The notes under the pieces are model-generated. The model saw only the letters and a list, made by a program, of their open reading frames with translations, was not told where the DNA came from and ran no database searches. A program made the position numbers and the translations under genes. A stretch of DNA of 9,775 nt from Phyllobacteriaceae bacterium (GTDB lineage Bacteria; Pseudomonadota; Alphaproteobacteria; Rhizobiales; Rhizobiaceae), in contig JAHEGF010000116.1 of NCBI GenBank assembly GCA_024645155.1, positions 1 through 9,775 of the forward strand, read 5' to 3'. Every line of letters begins with the position of its first letter. Position 1 is the stretch's first letter. Positions 1-6,014 of the stretch are shown one piece after another.

Positions 1-1192
1 GGTCGCCCTGATAGCCGAGAAAGGCGTTTGAGAAATGGGCGAATGACAGTCCGGCCCAGGCCGGGGCGAAACTCGGATCAGCCTTCGTGGAAAGCTCGAA
101 CAGCGATCGTGCCTCGGCGGTGTCAGCGGCCGTGAAGCGGTAGATGTGCCACAGCCCCCTTTGATAGAGGCCCCATGCATCGAGGTTGTCGGGCGCCGCG
201 CGATGCGCGCGATCCCGCTCGGCACCGCCCAGTTCCGGTTCGATCGCGGCAACGATTGTTTGCGTGATCTCGTCCTGCACCACGAAAATGTCCTCGAGAT
301 CACGGTCGTATTTCTCCGCCCAGACATGATTGCGGGATAGCGCATCGATCAACTGGGCGGTGACACGGATCCGGGATCCGGCCTTGCGGATACTGCCTTC
401 AAGGACATATCGCACGCCAAGTTCCGCAGCGATGCGTTGTACGTCTGTGGCTTGACCCTTGTAGGTGAAGCTCGAATTGCGGGCGATAACGAACAGGCTG
501 CGGAAGCGCGACAATTCGGTGATGATGTCCTCGGAAATACCATCCGAGAAGTATTCCTGTTCGGGATCGCCTGACATGTTTTCGAATGGCAGCACCGCGA
601 TCGACGGTTTGTCGGGCAGTGTCAAGGATGCCCCGCCAGATGATTTTTCCTTCTCGTCCATGGCTTTTTGGGGGCCGGCCGTAACCGCAACGCTGTAGGC
701 CCGGATGGGGCGGGAGATATTCTTCAGTTTCTGTTCGCCAAGGAAGCTGCACTTAAATTCCGTCCGGCCCTCGATGTGATCATATGCGGTACCGGAAATG
801 CAGATGCCACCGGGCTTTGACAACTGCTCCAATCGTGCCGCCACATTGACGCCGTCGCCGAAAATGTCTTCACCTTTTACGACCACATCACCGAGATTGA
901 TGCCAAAGCGATAGCTGATCCGCCTGCTTTCGGGAACATCAGCTTCCCGGACCGGCATGGCGCGCTGGATATCGACTGCGCAGCTTACAGCTTCGACGAC
1001 CGAAGGGAACTCCACCAGGATACCGTCGCCCATCTCCTTGATGATACGTCCATGATACCGTTTGAAAGCAAGATCGATGAATTCACGGCGATGGGCATTC
1101 TGGCGCTTGATGGTTCCGACCTCGTCGGCTTCCATCAAACGTGAATAACCGACCATGTCGGCTGCAAGTATCGCGCTCAGGCGACGCTCCAT
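1..1192 (-). CDS. Class III adenylate/guanylate cyclase with TolB-like domain and TPR-like region (partial, C-terminus off left edge)
   Basis: My reading of the minus strand from the ATG at 1192 gives 397 codons without a stop to the window edge. Residues 1-170 form a class III nucleotide cyclase domain: metal aspartates D12 (AADMVGYS) and D56 (KEMGDG), purine-specifying K52 and D109 (EDIFGDGVNVAARLE), and transition-state residues N116 and R120. All key positions are present, so it should be catalytic, and the Lys/Asp pair favours ATP over GTP and thus cAMP as product. After a linker at about 175-193, residues 195-320 match the TolB/FlgO-like domain often fused to these cyclases (PSIAVLPFENMSGDP, then YVLEGSIRKAG). 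From about 335 a TPR-like helical region begins and is cut off. No membrane segment is visible, so it is probably cytoplasmic. A GGAGGG Shine-Dalgarno at 1201-1206 sits 8 nt before the start. It appears unlinked to the neighbouring catabolic operon. Confidence 0.92.
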   Translation of the reverse strand, partial: MERRLSAILAADMVGYSRLMEADEVGTIKRQNAHRREFIDLAFKRYHGRIIKEMGDGILVEFPSVVEAVSCAVDIQRAMPVREADVPESRRISYRFGINLGDVVVKGEDIFGDGVNVAARLEQLSKPGGICISGTAYDHIEGRTEFKCSFLGEQKLKNISRPIRAYSVAVTAGPQKAMDEKEKSSGGASLTLPDKPSIAVLPFENMSGDPEQEYFSDGISEDIITELSRFRSLFVIARNSSFTYKGQATDVQRIAAELGVRYVLEGSIRKAGSRIRVTAQLIDALSRNHVWAEKYDRDLEDIFVVQDEITQTIVAAIEPELGGAERDRAHRAAPDNLDAWGLYQRGLWHIYRFTAADTAEARSLFELSTKADPSFAPAWAGLSFAHFSNAFLGYQGD

Positions 1193-1469
1193 CGACCAAT
1201 CCCTCCGAATTCAGACCGGACCGCCACAACAATGCCATCTACAGGACGGCATGTCGACGGCGGCGATATCTTCACATTCGCTTCTTGCAGATATTGCAAC
1301 TTGCCGGTGCCGCGGGGCGAAGACGAAGGGAGCCGGGATGACGGGTGTGAGGTGGTAGCGAAAAAGGTGCGCGTGGTGACGATGATGCTCTGTTCGACGC
1401 CTTTTGCCTCCACTCAAAAAGGAGGGGCAAGGGCGGGGTGGGAGCATGGCAGCGCGGCGGGAATTGGGC
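1193..1469. other. Intergenic region between the GntR gene and the cyclase
   Basis: This 277-bp stretch follows the GntR stop and precedes the cyclase start, both on the minus strand. It should contain the 3' end of the regulator transcript and the cyclase promoter. Several short ORFs cross it in different frames, but none shows a recognisable protein. A dyad lies at 1285-1299. An imperfect stem at about 1405-1425 lacks a following T-run on either strand. No convincing sigma70 promoter was found. Confidence 0.5.
1285..1299. promoter_or_regulatory. TTGCA-N5-TGCAA dyad upstream of the cyclase
   Basis: Perfect 5-bp inverted arms are separated by 5 bp (TTGCAGATATTGCAA), about 93 bp upstream of the cyclase start. 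The size and symmetry would suit a dimeric regulator site. There is no known match and a short dyad like this can occur by chance, so this is only a candidate. Confidence 0.2.
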
Positions 1470-2144
1470 CTAGACGTGTTTCAGGCCGTGGCGTTCCAGA
1501 AGCCCGGTCAGCATCTCGCGGGCTTCGGTGCGGTGTTTCCAGTGGATCCGGCGCGCCGCTTCGCCGTCGCCGCGCACGATCGCTTCGTAGAGGGCGCGAT
1601 GGTCTTCGTTGGATTTCGTCGGCATCGGGCGCATTTGCAGGGTCATCGCGCGTGCCCGGCGCACCTGGTCGTTGAAGTTGGAGACGATGGCCTCGATGCG
1701 GCTGTTGCCGCCAAGGCGGACCAGTTCCTCGTGGAAGGCGGCATCACCCCTGGCCCAACCTTCGCGGTCGTCGGCGGCAACGCTCGCCTCCATATCGGCA
1801 ATGCTTGATGCCAGCCTGGACAGTTCGGTGGTGGAATAATTGCGGTTGGCGGCACGATAGGCGGCGAGGCTTTCAAGTTCGGTCAGGACTTCATAGATCT
1901 CGTGCATGTCTTGCGGCGAAAGCGCCGATATCCGGACACCGCGGCGCGGGCGCACTTCAAGAAGTCCCTGGGTTTCGAGTATGAGCGTCGCTTCGCGCAC
2001 CGGTGTGCGCGACATGCCGAGCCGTTCGGCCAGTTCGGTTTCCAGGTGATCCGAACCGGCTGCCAGTTCGCCCGAAAAGATCAACTCGCGGATATCTTCG
2101 ACGGCACGAAGACTTTGCGGCTTGGCTTTCAGGTCCTGCGGCAC
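1470..2144 (-). CDS. GntR-family transcriptional regulator, FadR/FCD subfamily
   Basis: This is a 224-residue DNA-binding regulator. The N-terminal winged helix-turn-helix covers about residues 10-75, with the characteristic LAERLGMSRTPVREA recognition region and the RPRRGVRI wing. The C-terminal FCD ligand-binding domain covers about 82-213. D134, H138, H182 and H204 fit the Asp/three-His metal site that in this family helps bind carboxylate effectors. The start is GTG (2144-2142), 1 bp after the stop of the oxidoreductase gene, with GGAG about 7 nt upstream inside that gene, so translation is probably coupled. As last gene of the dehydrogenase operon it is the obvious local regulator. It likely represses both divergent operons through the GTATAC palindrome at 4344-4353 and is released by a sugar acid or pathway intermediate. 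The family call is firm; target and ligand are inferred. Confidence 0.93.
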   Translation of the reverse strand: MPQDLKAKPQSLRAVEDIRELIFSGELAAGSDHLETELAERLGMSRTPVREATLILETQGLLEVRPRRGVRISALSPQDMHEIYEVLTELESLAAYRAANRNYSTTELSRLASSIADMEASVAADDREGWARGDAAFHEELVRLGGNSRIEAIVSNFNDQVRRARAMTLQMRPMPTKSNEDHRALYEAIVRGDGEAARRIHWKHRTEAREMLTGLLERHGLKHV

Positions 2145-2145
2145 G

Positions 2146-3165
2146 TCAGATCTCCAGTTTTCGGCGCTCCGCCGCCGAACGGTAAACCAGTTCCTCTATC
2201 TCCATAACACGCAAATATTCCGCGGCGGAATTTTCAAATTCGCCTTTCCCCAGCAGGCCGCGGATCACGTGATTCTGCAGTTCGTGAACGCAATCACCAG
2301 CAAAACCCGGCCAGTCGCGCGGTGCCAGCAGCGTTTCGCCCGCGATTTCGCCGAAACGGCGAAGAGTGACCGAACCGTCGCCGAGCAGCGTCAGGGTACC
2401 GGCGGTTCCCTCGATGAGCGCTTCGCCGAAAGTCAGGCGATGATTGGTAGAGGCGTGATCGAGATGGCGGTTGCCGTCAAATACCGCGCGCACGCCGCCA
2501 GCGTAATCAAACACGACATAGGCCGCGTCCTCGCCGGCGATGACCGGGTTCATTCGCCGGATATCCGCGTAAACCGCCGTGGCATCGCCTAGCAGGAACC
2601 GGAATGTGTCGATCCAGTGCACGGCGGTTTCGTGCACCAGCAGGCGCTCCATGGTCTGGAAATAGGGTTGCCGGTCGAGATAGGCTTCCGGTCCCTGTCC
2701 GTCGCCGGTGCGCAGCCTGAACGTTGCCTGGTGAACGTCACCGATTGCACGCGCTTTGATGGCGCGCGCCATTTCGCGATACCATGGCTGGAAGCGGAAA
2801 TTCTCGTGGACGATCAGCGGAGTGCCCGCTTCGGCTGCAAGCTGAACGGCTTTTTTTGCCTCTTCAATGGTCCCGCAAAACGGTTTCTGGCAGATGATGG
2901 CCTTGACGCCTGCGTCAAGTGCCGTGCGGATCGCTGCGGGATGGGATTGCGGCGGCGTGATGATGTCGAGCAGATCGGGTCTGGTGTCGCGAAGCATTGC
3001 GTCCAGCCCGGAAAATGCCGGAGCTCCCGACTTTTGTGCTTTTGCCAGATCGCTGTCGGCGACACCGACAAGCTCGGCCGCATTCATCCGGCGCCAGGAA
3101 TCATGATGAAAATGGCTGAAATATCCAGCGCCGAGGCACGCCACACGTATGGCGCCGCCGTTCAT
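2146..3165 (-). CDS. Gfo/Idh/MocA-family NAD(P)-dependent oxidoreductase
   Basis: This 339-residue protein has the usual length for the family. The N-terminal Rossmann domain (about 1-122) opens with VACLGAGYFSHFH, the dinucleotide-binding loop. The conserved EKP motif appears as CQKP, with K94 and P95. The C-terminal alpha/beta substrate domain contains HENFRFQPWYR (120-130) and HETAVHWID (178-186), with H183 as likely catalytic histidine and D186 nearby. The family oxidises hydroxyl groups of sugars, inositols or their acids. The ATG at 3165 was chosen because the Rossmann strand begins right after it and because it overlaps the upstream stop by 4 bp (ATGA, 3162-3165). The same frame is open back to 3336, but that stretch is the dehydrogenase gene read out of frame. 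There is no clear Shine-Dalgarno, so translation probably depends on coupling. It may oxidise a C4 sugar acid or a related sugar; the substrate is unknown. Confidence 0.9.
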   Translation of the reverse strand: MNGGAIRVACLGAGYFSHFHHDSWRRMNAAELVGVADSDLAKAQKSGAPAFSGLDAMLRDTRPDLLDIITPPQSHPAAIRTALDAGVKAIICQKPFCGTIEEAKKAVQLAAEAGTPLIVHENFRFQPWYREMARAIKARAIGDVHQATFRLRTGDGQGPEAYLDRQPYFQTMERLLVHETAVHWIDTFRFLLGDATAVYADIRRMNPVIAGEDAAYVVFDYAGGVRAVFDGNRHLDHASTNHRLTFGEALIEGTAGTLTLLGDGSVTLRRFGEIAGETLLAPRDWPGFAGDCVHELQNHVIRGLLGKGEFENSAAEYLRVMEIEELVYRSAAERRKLEI

Positions 3166-4256
3166 GCGAAGGCAGCGAGCGCTTCCAGGGCGGCAGTGGC
3201 TGCATCCTGTGTACTGCAATTGCCGCCAAGATCGCGCGTCGTCCCGCTGCCATCGGAAATTGCCCGGTCGACCGCAAAACGCAATGCCGCGCCGTCTTTG
3301 GACATCGCCGCTATTTCGTGCCTGGTCCCAAGCCATTCGAGCATCATTGCTGCCGACAGGATCATGGCAAAAGGATTGGCCACTCCGCGACCGGCTATGT
3401 CAGGTGCGGAACCGTGACAGGGCTGGAAAACAGCGTGATGCTCGCCGATGTCGGCGGATGGTGCGAGGCCCAAACCGCCCATGATGCCGGCACCGAGGTC
3501 CGACAGGATGTCGCCGAACATGTTCTCGGTCACCAGGACATCGAACACCCAGGGCCGTTCGACCATCCAAAGCGCCGTGGCGTCGACATAGGCATGATCA
3601 GCTGACAGGTCCGGATGGCGTTTGGCCTCGGCATCGAAAATCTCGCGGAAAAACGCAAACGCGCGAAACACATTGGCCTTGTCGACGCAGGTCACCTTAC
3701 CGGGCCCGCTGCCGGCAACTTTGCGCTGCCTGGCCAGTTCGAAGGCAAACCGGAAAAGCTTTTCACTGGTCGCTCGCGTGATGACCAGCGTTTCGCGGGC
3801 TTCATCAACGCTCACGTCACCGCGGCCCTGGCTGTAAAACAGGCCTTCGGTGCTTTCCCGGATCAGGACAAAATCGATCGCCTGGCCGCCGTCAAGCTTC
3901 AGGGGAGAACGCTGGCCGGGAACAATGCGTACCGGACGCACACCGGCAAACAAATCAAGTTCGCGGCGCAGGTCGATTTGCGGTGAAATTTCGGTTCCGT
4001 CCTCGTAACGTACTGCGGGCAATCCCATTGCCGACAGCAGGATCGCATCACTTTGCCGCGCCAGCTTCAGCGATTCCTGCGGCAATGCCACGCCGGTTTT
4101 CGCGTAATGCGCCGCACCGGCGGGTGCATAAGTGAAATTCAACGCATAGTCCGCGTTTGCACCGGAAATCTGCGCAAGAATATCCACTGTCGGTGCGGTT
4201 ATCTCCGGACCGATCCCGTCGCCTTCAAACACGGCAATTTCAAATGTTTTGGCCAT
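3162..4256 (-). CDS. Isocitrate/isopropylmalate dehydrogenase-family protein (beta-decarboxylating, NAD-type)
   Basis: This 364-residue enzyme spans the full family length. By comparison with 3-isopropylmalate dehydrogenase, I see the nucleotide region FEGDGIGPE (10-18), substrate-carboxylate arginines R97, R107 and R133, catalytic Y141 and K193 with N195, and metal-binding D225, D249 and D253 in VDATALWM and FGDILSD. HGSAPDIAG (281-289) carries the aspartate (D286) that favours NAD over NADP. The family oxidises a 2-hydroxyacid bearing a beta-carboxylate and usually releases CO2; members act on isopropylmalate, isocitrate, D-malate and tartrate. The residues around RESTEGLFYSQG differ from typical LeuB, and no leuC/leuD is nearby, so tartrate- or malate-type catabolism is more likely than leucine synthesis. 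It is the first gene of the leftward operon, with AAGGGG about 4 nt before the ATG. The exact substrate is unresolved. Confidence 0.92.
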   Translation of the reverse strand: MAKTFEIAVFEGDGIGPEITAPTVDILAQISGANADYALNFTYAPAGAAHYAKTGVALPQESLKLARQSDAILLSAMGLPAVRYEDGTEISPQIDLRRELDLFAGVRPVRIVPGQRSPLKLDGGQAIDFVLIRESTEGLFYSQGRGDVSVDEARETLVITRATSEKLFRFAFELARQRKVAGSGPGKVTCVDKANVFRAFAFFREIFDAEAKRHPDLSADHAYVDATALWMVERPWVFDVLVTENMFGDILSDLGAGIMGGLGLAPSADIGEHHAVFQPCHGSAPDIAGRGVANPFAMILSAAMMLEWLGTRHEIAAMSKDGAALRFAVDRAISDGSGTTRDLGGNCSTQDAATAALEALAAFA

Positions 4257-4325
4257 CGTTCCCCTTGGCGCGATTGTTGCGGGATTCCGGTCCGCAAGTC
4301 GAGCATTTCTTCCAGTTCAGGCAAA

Positions 4326-4354
4326 TTGACAACGTATTGAATAACGTATACATA
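4326..4354 (+). promoter_or_regulatory. Candidate sigma70 promoter for the TRAP/OtnK operon
   Basis: A perfect -35 hexamer TTGACA lies at 4326-4331. Possible -10 hexamers are TATACA at 4347-4352 (15-bp spacer, four matches to consensus) or TACATA at 4349-4354 (17-bp spacer, three matches). Transcription would begin near 4360 and give a leader of about 35 nt. GGGAG at 4383-4387, 6 nt before the ATG at 4394, is the ribosome binding site of the binding-protein gene. The -35 is convincing; the -10 is less so. Confidence 0.5.
4344..4353. promoter_or_regulatory. Candidate GntR/FCD operator (GTATAC-centred palindrome)
   Basis: The sequence ACGTATACAT has a perfect GTATAC core (4346-4351) and one more matching outer pair, A4344 with T4353. 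Several FCD-type GntR regulators bind short palindromes of this kind (GTATAC or related cores). It overlaps the candidate -10 of the rightward promoter, which would suit repression. The heptamer AACGTAT occurs at 4331-4337 and again at 4343-4349, 12 bp apart, which could mark a second half-site. Assignment to the regulator at 1470-2144 is inferred from proximity. Confidence 0.45.
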
Positions 4355-4393
4355 AATTTTTGCAACACAAAATGCATTGTATGGGAGCATGAA

Positions 4394-5401
4394 ATGAAAA
4401 CCTCACTTAAGATAATCGCAGCCGCGACCGCCGCGTTTGGCATGTTCGCAACCGCTGCCAGCGCACAGACGGTTTTGAAATTCAGTCATACCGACAATCC
4501 GGGAGGCTCCAGGCAGGCTGCCGCGGAAGTATTTGCAGGGAAGGTCGCGGAATACACGGAAGGTCGCTACGAAATCCGGATTTTCCCGTCGGGCCAGTTG
4601 GCCAACGATCCCAAGGCGATCGAACAGCTCCAGCTTGGTGGTGTCGATTTCACGGTTTCGGCAACCGGATCCTACGCGACCCATTTGACGACGCTGAACC
4701 TCACAGCCATGCCGTTCCTTGTCGACACCTATGAACAGGGCTGGGCTTTCTACGACAATTCGGAATGGCTGCAGGCCGAGTTTGCAAAGTTGCCGGCTGT
4801 CGGCTTTCGCGTATTGTCAACCTGGGAAGCCGGGTTTCGCAGTTTCACGACAACGATGCCGCTGAATTCCCCTGCCGATGCCGTTGGCAAGAAAATGCGT
4901 GTCTTTCCAAACGACATGATCCGGTGGACCATGGAAGCGATCGGTTTCCAGACCGTAGTGATGCCGATTACCGATGTTTATCTGGCGATCCAGCAGGGTA
5001 CGGTAAACGGTCAGGAAAACCCGGTCGACACCATCAAGTCCCTTCGCTTCTACGAAGTTGCCCCGCACATTACCCTGACACGCCACGTCTACAGCCCGTT
5101 GCCGCTGACGGTTTCCGAGCAGACCTGGCAGAAATTCTCCGAAGCCGACAAGGCTGCGGTCATGAAAGCCGCCGCCGAGGCGTCAGCCTTCAGCCGCGAC
5201 CTTGTGAAGAACTCCGTCGACAAGCAGCTTGAGGAAATGAAGGCTGCCGGCGCAACGGTTTCGGTACCGGTTATTGGTCCGTTCCGCGAGGCGGTGGCTT
5301 CCGTTTACGACAAGGCGCGCGATGTCTACGGCGCCGAGGCGGTCGACAAGGTACTGGCTGATACGGCAAAAATTCGCGAGATGATGCCGTCCACCAACTG
5401 A
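4394..5401 (+). CDS. dctP: TRAP transporter substrate-binding protein, DctP family
   Basis: This 335-residue periplasmic binding protein captures a carboxylate substrate for the DctQM membrane unit. The ATG at 4394 begins a classic signal peptide (positive MKTSLK, hydrophobic core, ATAASA before Q25), and GGGAG lies 6 nt upstream; the frame is open back to 4157 but that part has no signal-like or conserved sequence. The mature protein starts with VLKFSHTDNPGG and shows the DctP features IFPSGQL (63-69), GFRSFTTTMPLNSPADAVGKKMRV (147-170) and VNGQENPVDTIKS (204-216). R169 matches the family arginine that salt-bridges the ligand carboxylate; R149 and N209 probably line the pocket. It is the first gene of the rightward operon and is followed by a strong hairpin at 5421-5444, which would fit the need for more binding protein than membrane protein. 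The ligand is unproven; downstream OtnK/OtnC suggest a C4 sugar acid or derivative. Confidence 0.95.
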   Translation: MKTSLKIIAAATAAFGMFATAASAQTVLKFSHTDNPGGSRQAAAEVFAGKVAEYTEGRYEIRIFPSGQLANDPKAIEQLQLGGVDFTVSATGSYATHLTTLNLTAMPFLVDTYEQGWAFYDNSEWLQAEFAKLPAVGFRVLSTWEAGFRSFTTTMPLNSPADAVGKKMRVFPNDMIRWTMEAIGFQTVVMPITDVYLAIQQGTVNGQENPVDTIKSLRFYEVAPHITLTRHVYSPLPLTVSEQTWQKFSEADKAAVMKAAAEASAFSRDLVKNSVDKQLEEMKAAGATVSVPVIGPFREAVASVYDKARDVYGAEAVDKVLADTAKIREMMPSTN

Positions 5402-5420
5402 ACGGTACCGCTAGCGCCGA

Positions 5421-5444
5421 GGCCGGGGCATGTCTGTCCCGGCC
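5421..5444 (+). other. Intercistronic RNA hairpin between dctP and dctQ
   Basis: GGCCGGG (5421-5427) pairs with CCCGGCC (5438-5444). A G-U, a C-G and an A-U pair extend the stem inward to about 10 bp around a UGUC loop. No T-run follows, so it is not a normal intrinsic terminator. Its place directly after the binding-protein gene fits mRNA 3'-end protection or partial termination that keeps DctP more abundant than DctQM. Confidence 0.6.
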
Positions 5445-5465
5445 GGTTGCTCATTGGGAGGGGTT

Positions 5466-6014
5466 ATGGATTATCGCCCGCATTATCCTTTGGCACTCAA
5501 GCTGTTGAGCGCGGCGATTGATGTCGGTCTGGCACTTGGCGGCCTGGCGATCCTCACTTTGGTGTTTGTCAATGCCTTCCTGCGCGGCGCGGCCGGATTT
5601 GACCTCGCGTGGTCGCTGGAAGTGACGGCCTTCCTGCTCCTTTGGAGTACATTTCTGGGTTGCGCTGCGGCAGTGGCGCGCGGCGCCCACATGCGTGTGA
5701 CCGAAATTGTCGAGACTGTCATCCCGGCAAACGCGCAACGCTGGCTGGCGATTGCCATCGATATCGTCATTCTGGTTCTGCTGATCAGTCTCATTGTCAC
5801 CGGCAGTTCGATTTCGGCCCATACCTGGGCACAGAAGACCACGGTGCTCTACTGGCCGGTTGGGTTTCTTTACGCATCCATGCCGGTGGGCATGGCCCTG
5901 TGCCTGGTGTTCCATGTCCATAACCTTGTCAACGACATGCGCAATCCGCCAGACCGCGAAAATACCGCTGATAACGCTGCCGCCAACAACGATGATCAGG
6001 AGCCATTGCAGTGA
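5466..6014 (+). CDS. dctQ: TRAP transporter small membrane subunit, DctQ family
   Basis: This 182-residue membrane protein has four predicted transmembrane helices at about 14-36, 48-70, 92-114 and 130-152, the normal DctQ layout. The ARGAHMRV loop (71-78) matches the family RGxHxxV motif after helix 2. The C-terminal tail from about 155 is polar and acidic and should be cytoplasmic. The ATG at 5466 is preferred over the in-frame codon at 5430 because GGGAGGGG lies immediately upstream (5456-5463) and the earlier codon falls inside the hairpin. The stop overlaps the dctM GTG by 4 bp. DctQ pairs with DctM to form the transporter that accepts substrate from DctP. Confidence 0.94.
   Translation: MDYRPHYPLALKLLSAAIDVGLALGGLAILTLVFVNAFLRGAAGFDLAWSLEVTAFLLLWSTFLGCAAAVARGAHMRVTEIVETVIPANAQRWLAIAIDIVILVLLISLIVTGSSISAHTWAQKTTVLYWPVGFLYASMPVGMALCLVFHVHNLVNDMRNPPDRENTADNAAANNDDQEPLQ

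Larger units (their letters stand above)
4257..4393. promoter_or_regulatory. Divergent promoter region between the dehydrogenase and TRAP operons
   Basis: This 137-bp intergenic region separates the two divergent operons. Its middle (about 4318-4380) is clearly AT-rich compared with the surrounding GC-rich genes, as expected for promoters. It holds a candidate rightward promoter, a GntR-like palindrome and, on the minus strand, a weak TTGCAA (4365-4360) with TTCAAT (4341-4336) 18 bp on that could drive the leftward operon. An 8-bp palindrome AATGCATT lies at 4371-4378, just before the TRAP gene's ribosome binding site. Confidence 0.75.

Noticed and set aside
1405..1425. Imperfect hairpin (TTGCCTCC / GGAGGGGCAA) as terminator of the GntR operon
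   Set aside because: The stem needs a 2-nt bulge and no T-run follows on either strand.
1177..1808. Small open frames in the gap and across the GntR gene (for example 1232-1675 plus, 1404-1808 plus, 1177-1413 minus)
   Set aside because: They overlap better genes antisense or lie in the gap with low-complexity Arg/Ser/Gly-rich products, no conserved motif and no good ribosome binding site.
3166..3336. 57-residue N-terminal extension of the Gfo/Idh/MocA protein
   Set aside because: It lies inside the dehydrogenase gene in another frame; the Rossmann strand begins just after the ATG at 3165, which overlaps the upstream stop.
4157..4393. N-terminal extension of the TRAP binding protein
   Set aside because: It would run through the divergent promoter and place 79 residues ahead of a standard signal peptide that has its own ribosome binding site.
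4381..4397. Tiny reading frames ATG-GGA-GCA-TGA and ATG-AAA-TGA just before dctP as leader peptides
   Set aside because: They are three codons or fewer, overlap the ribosome binding site or start, and have no regulatory signature; most likely chance.
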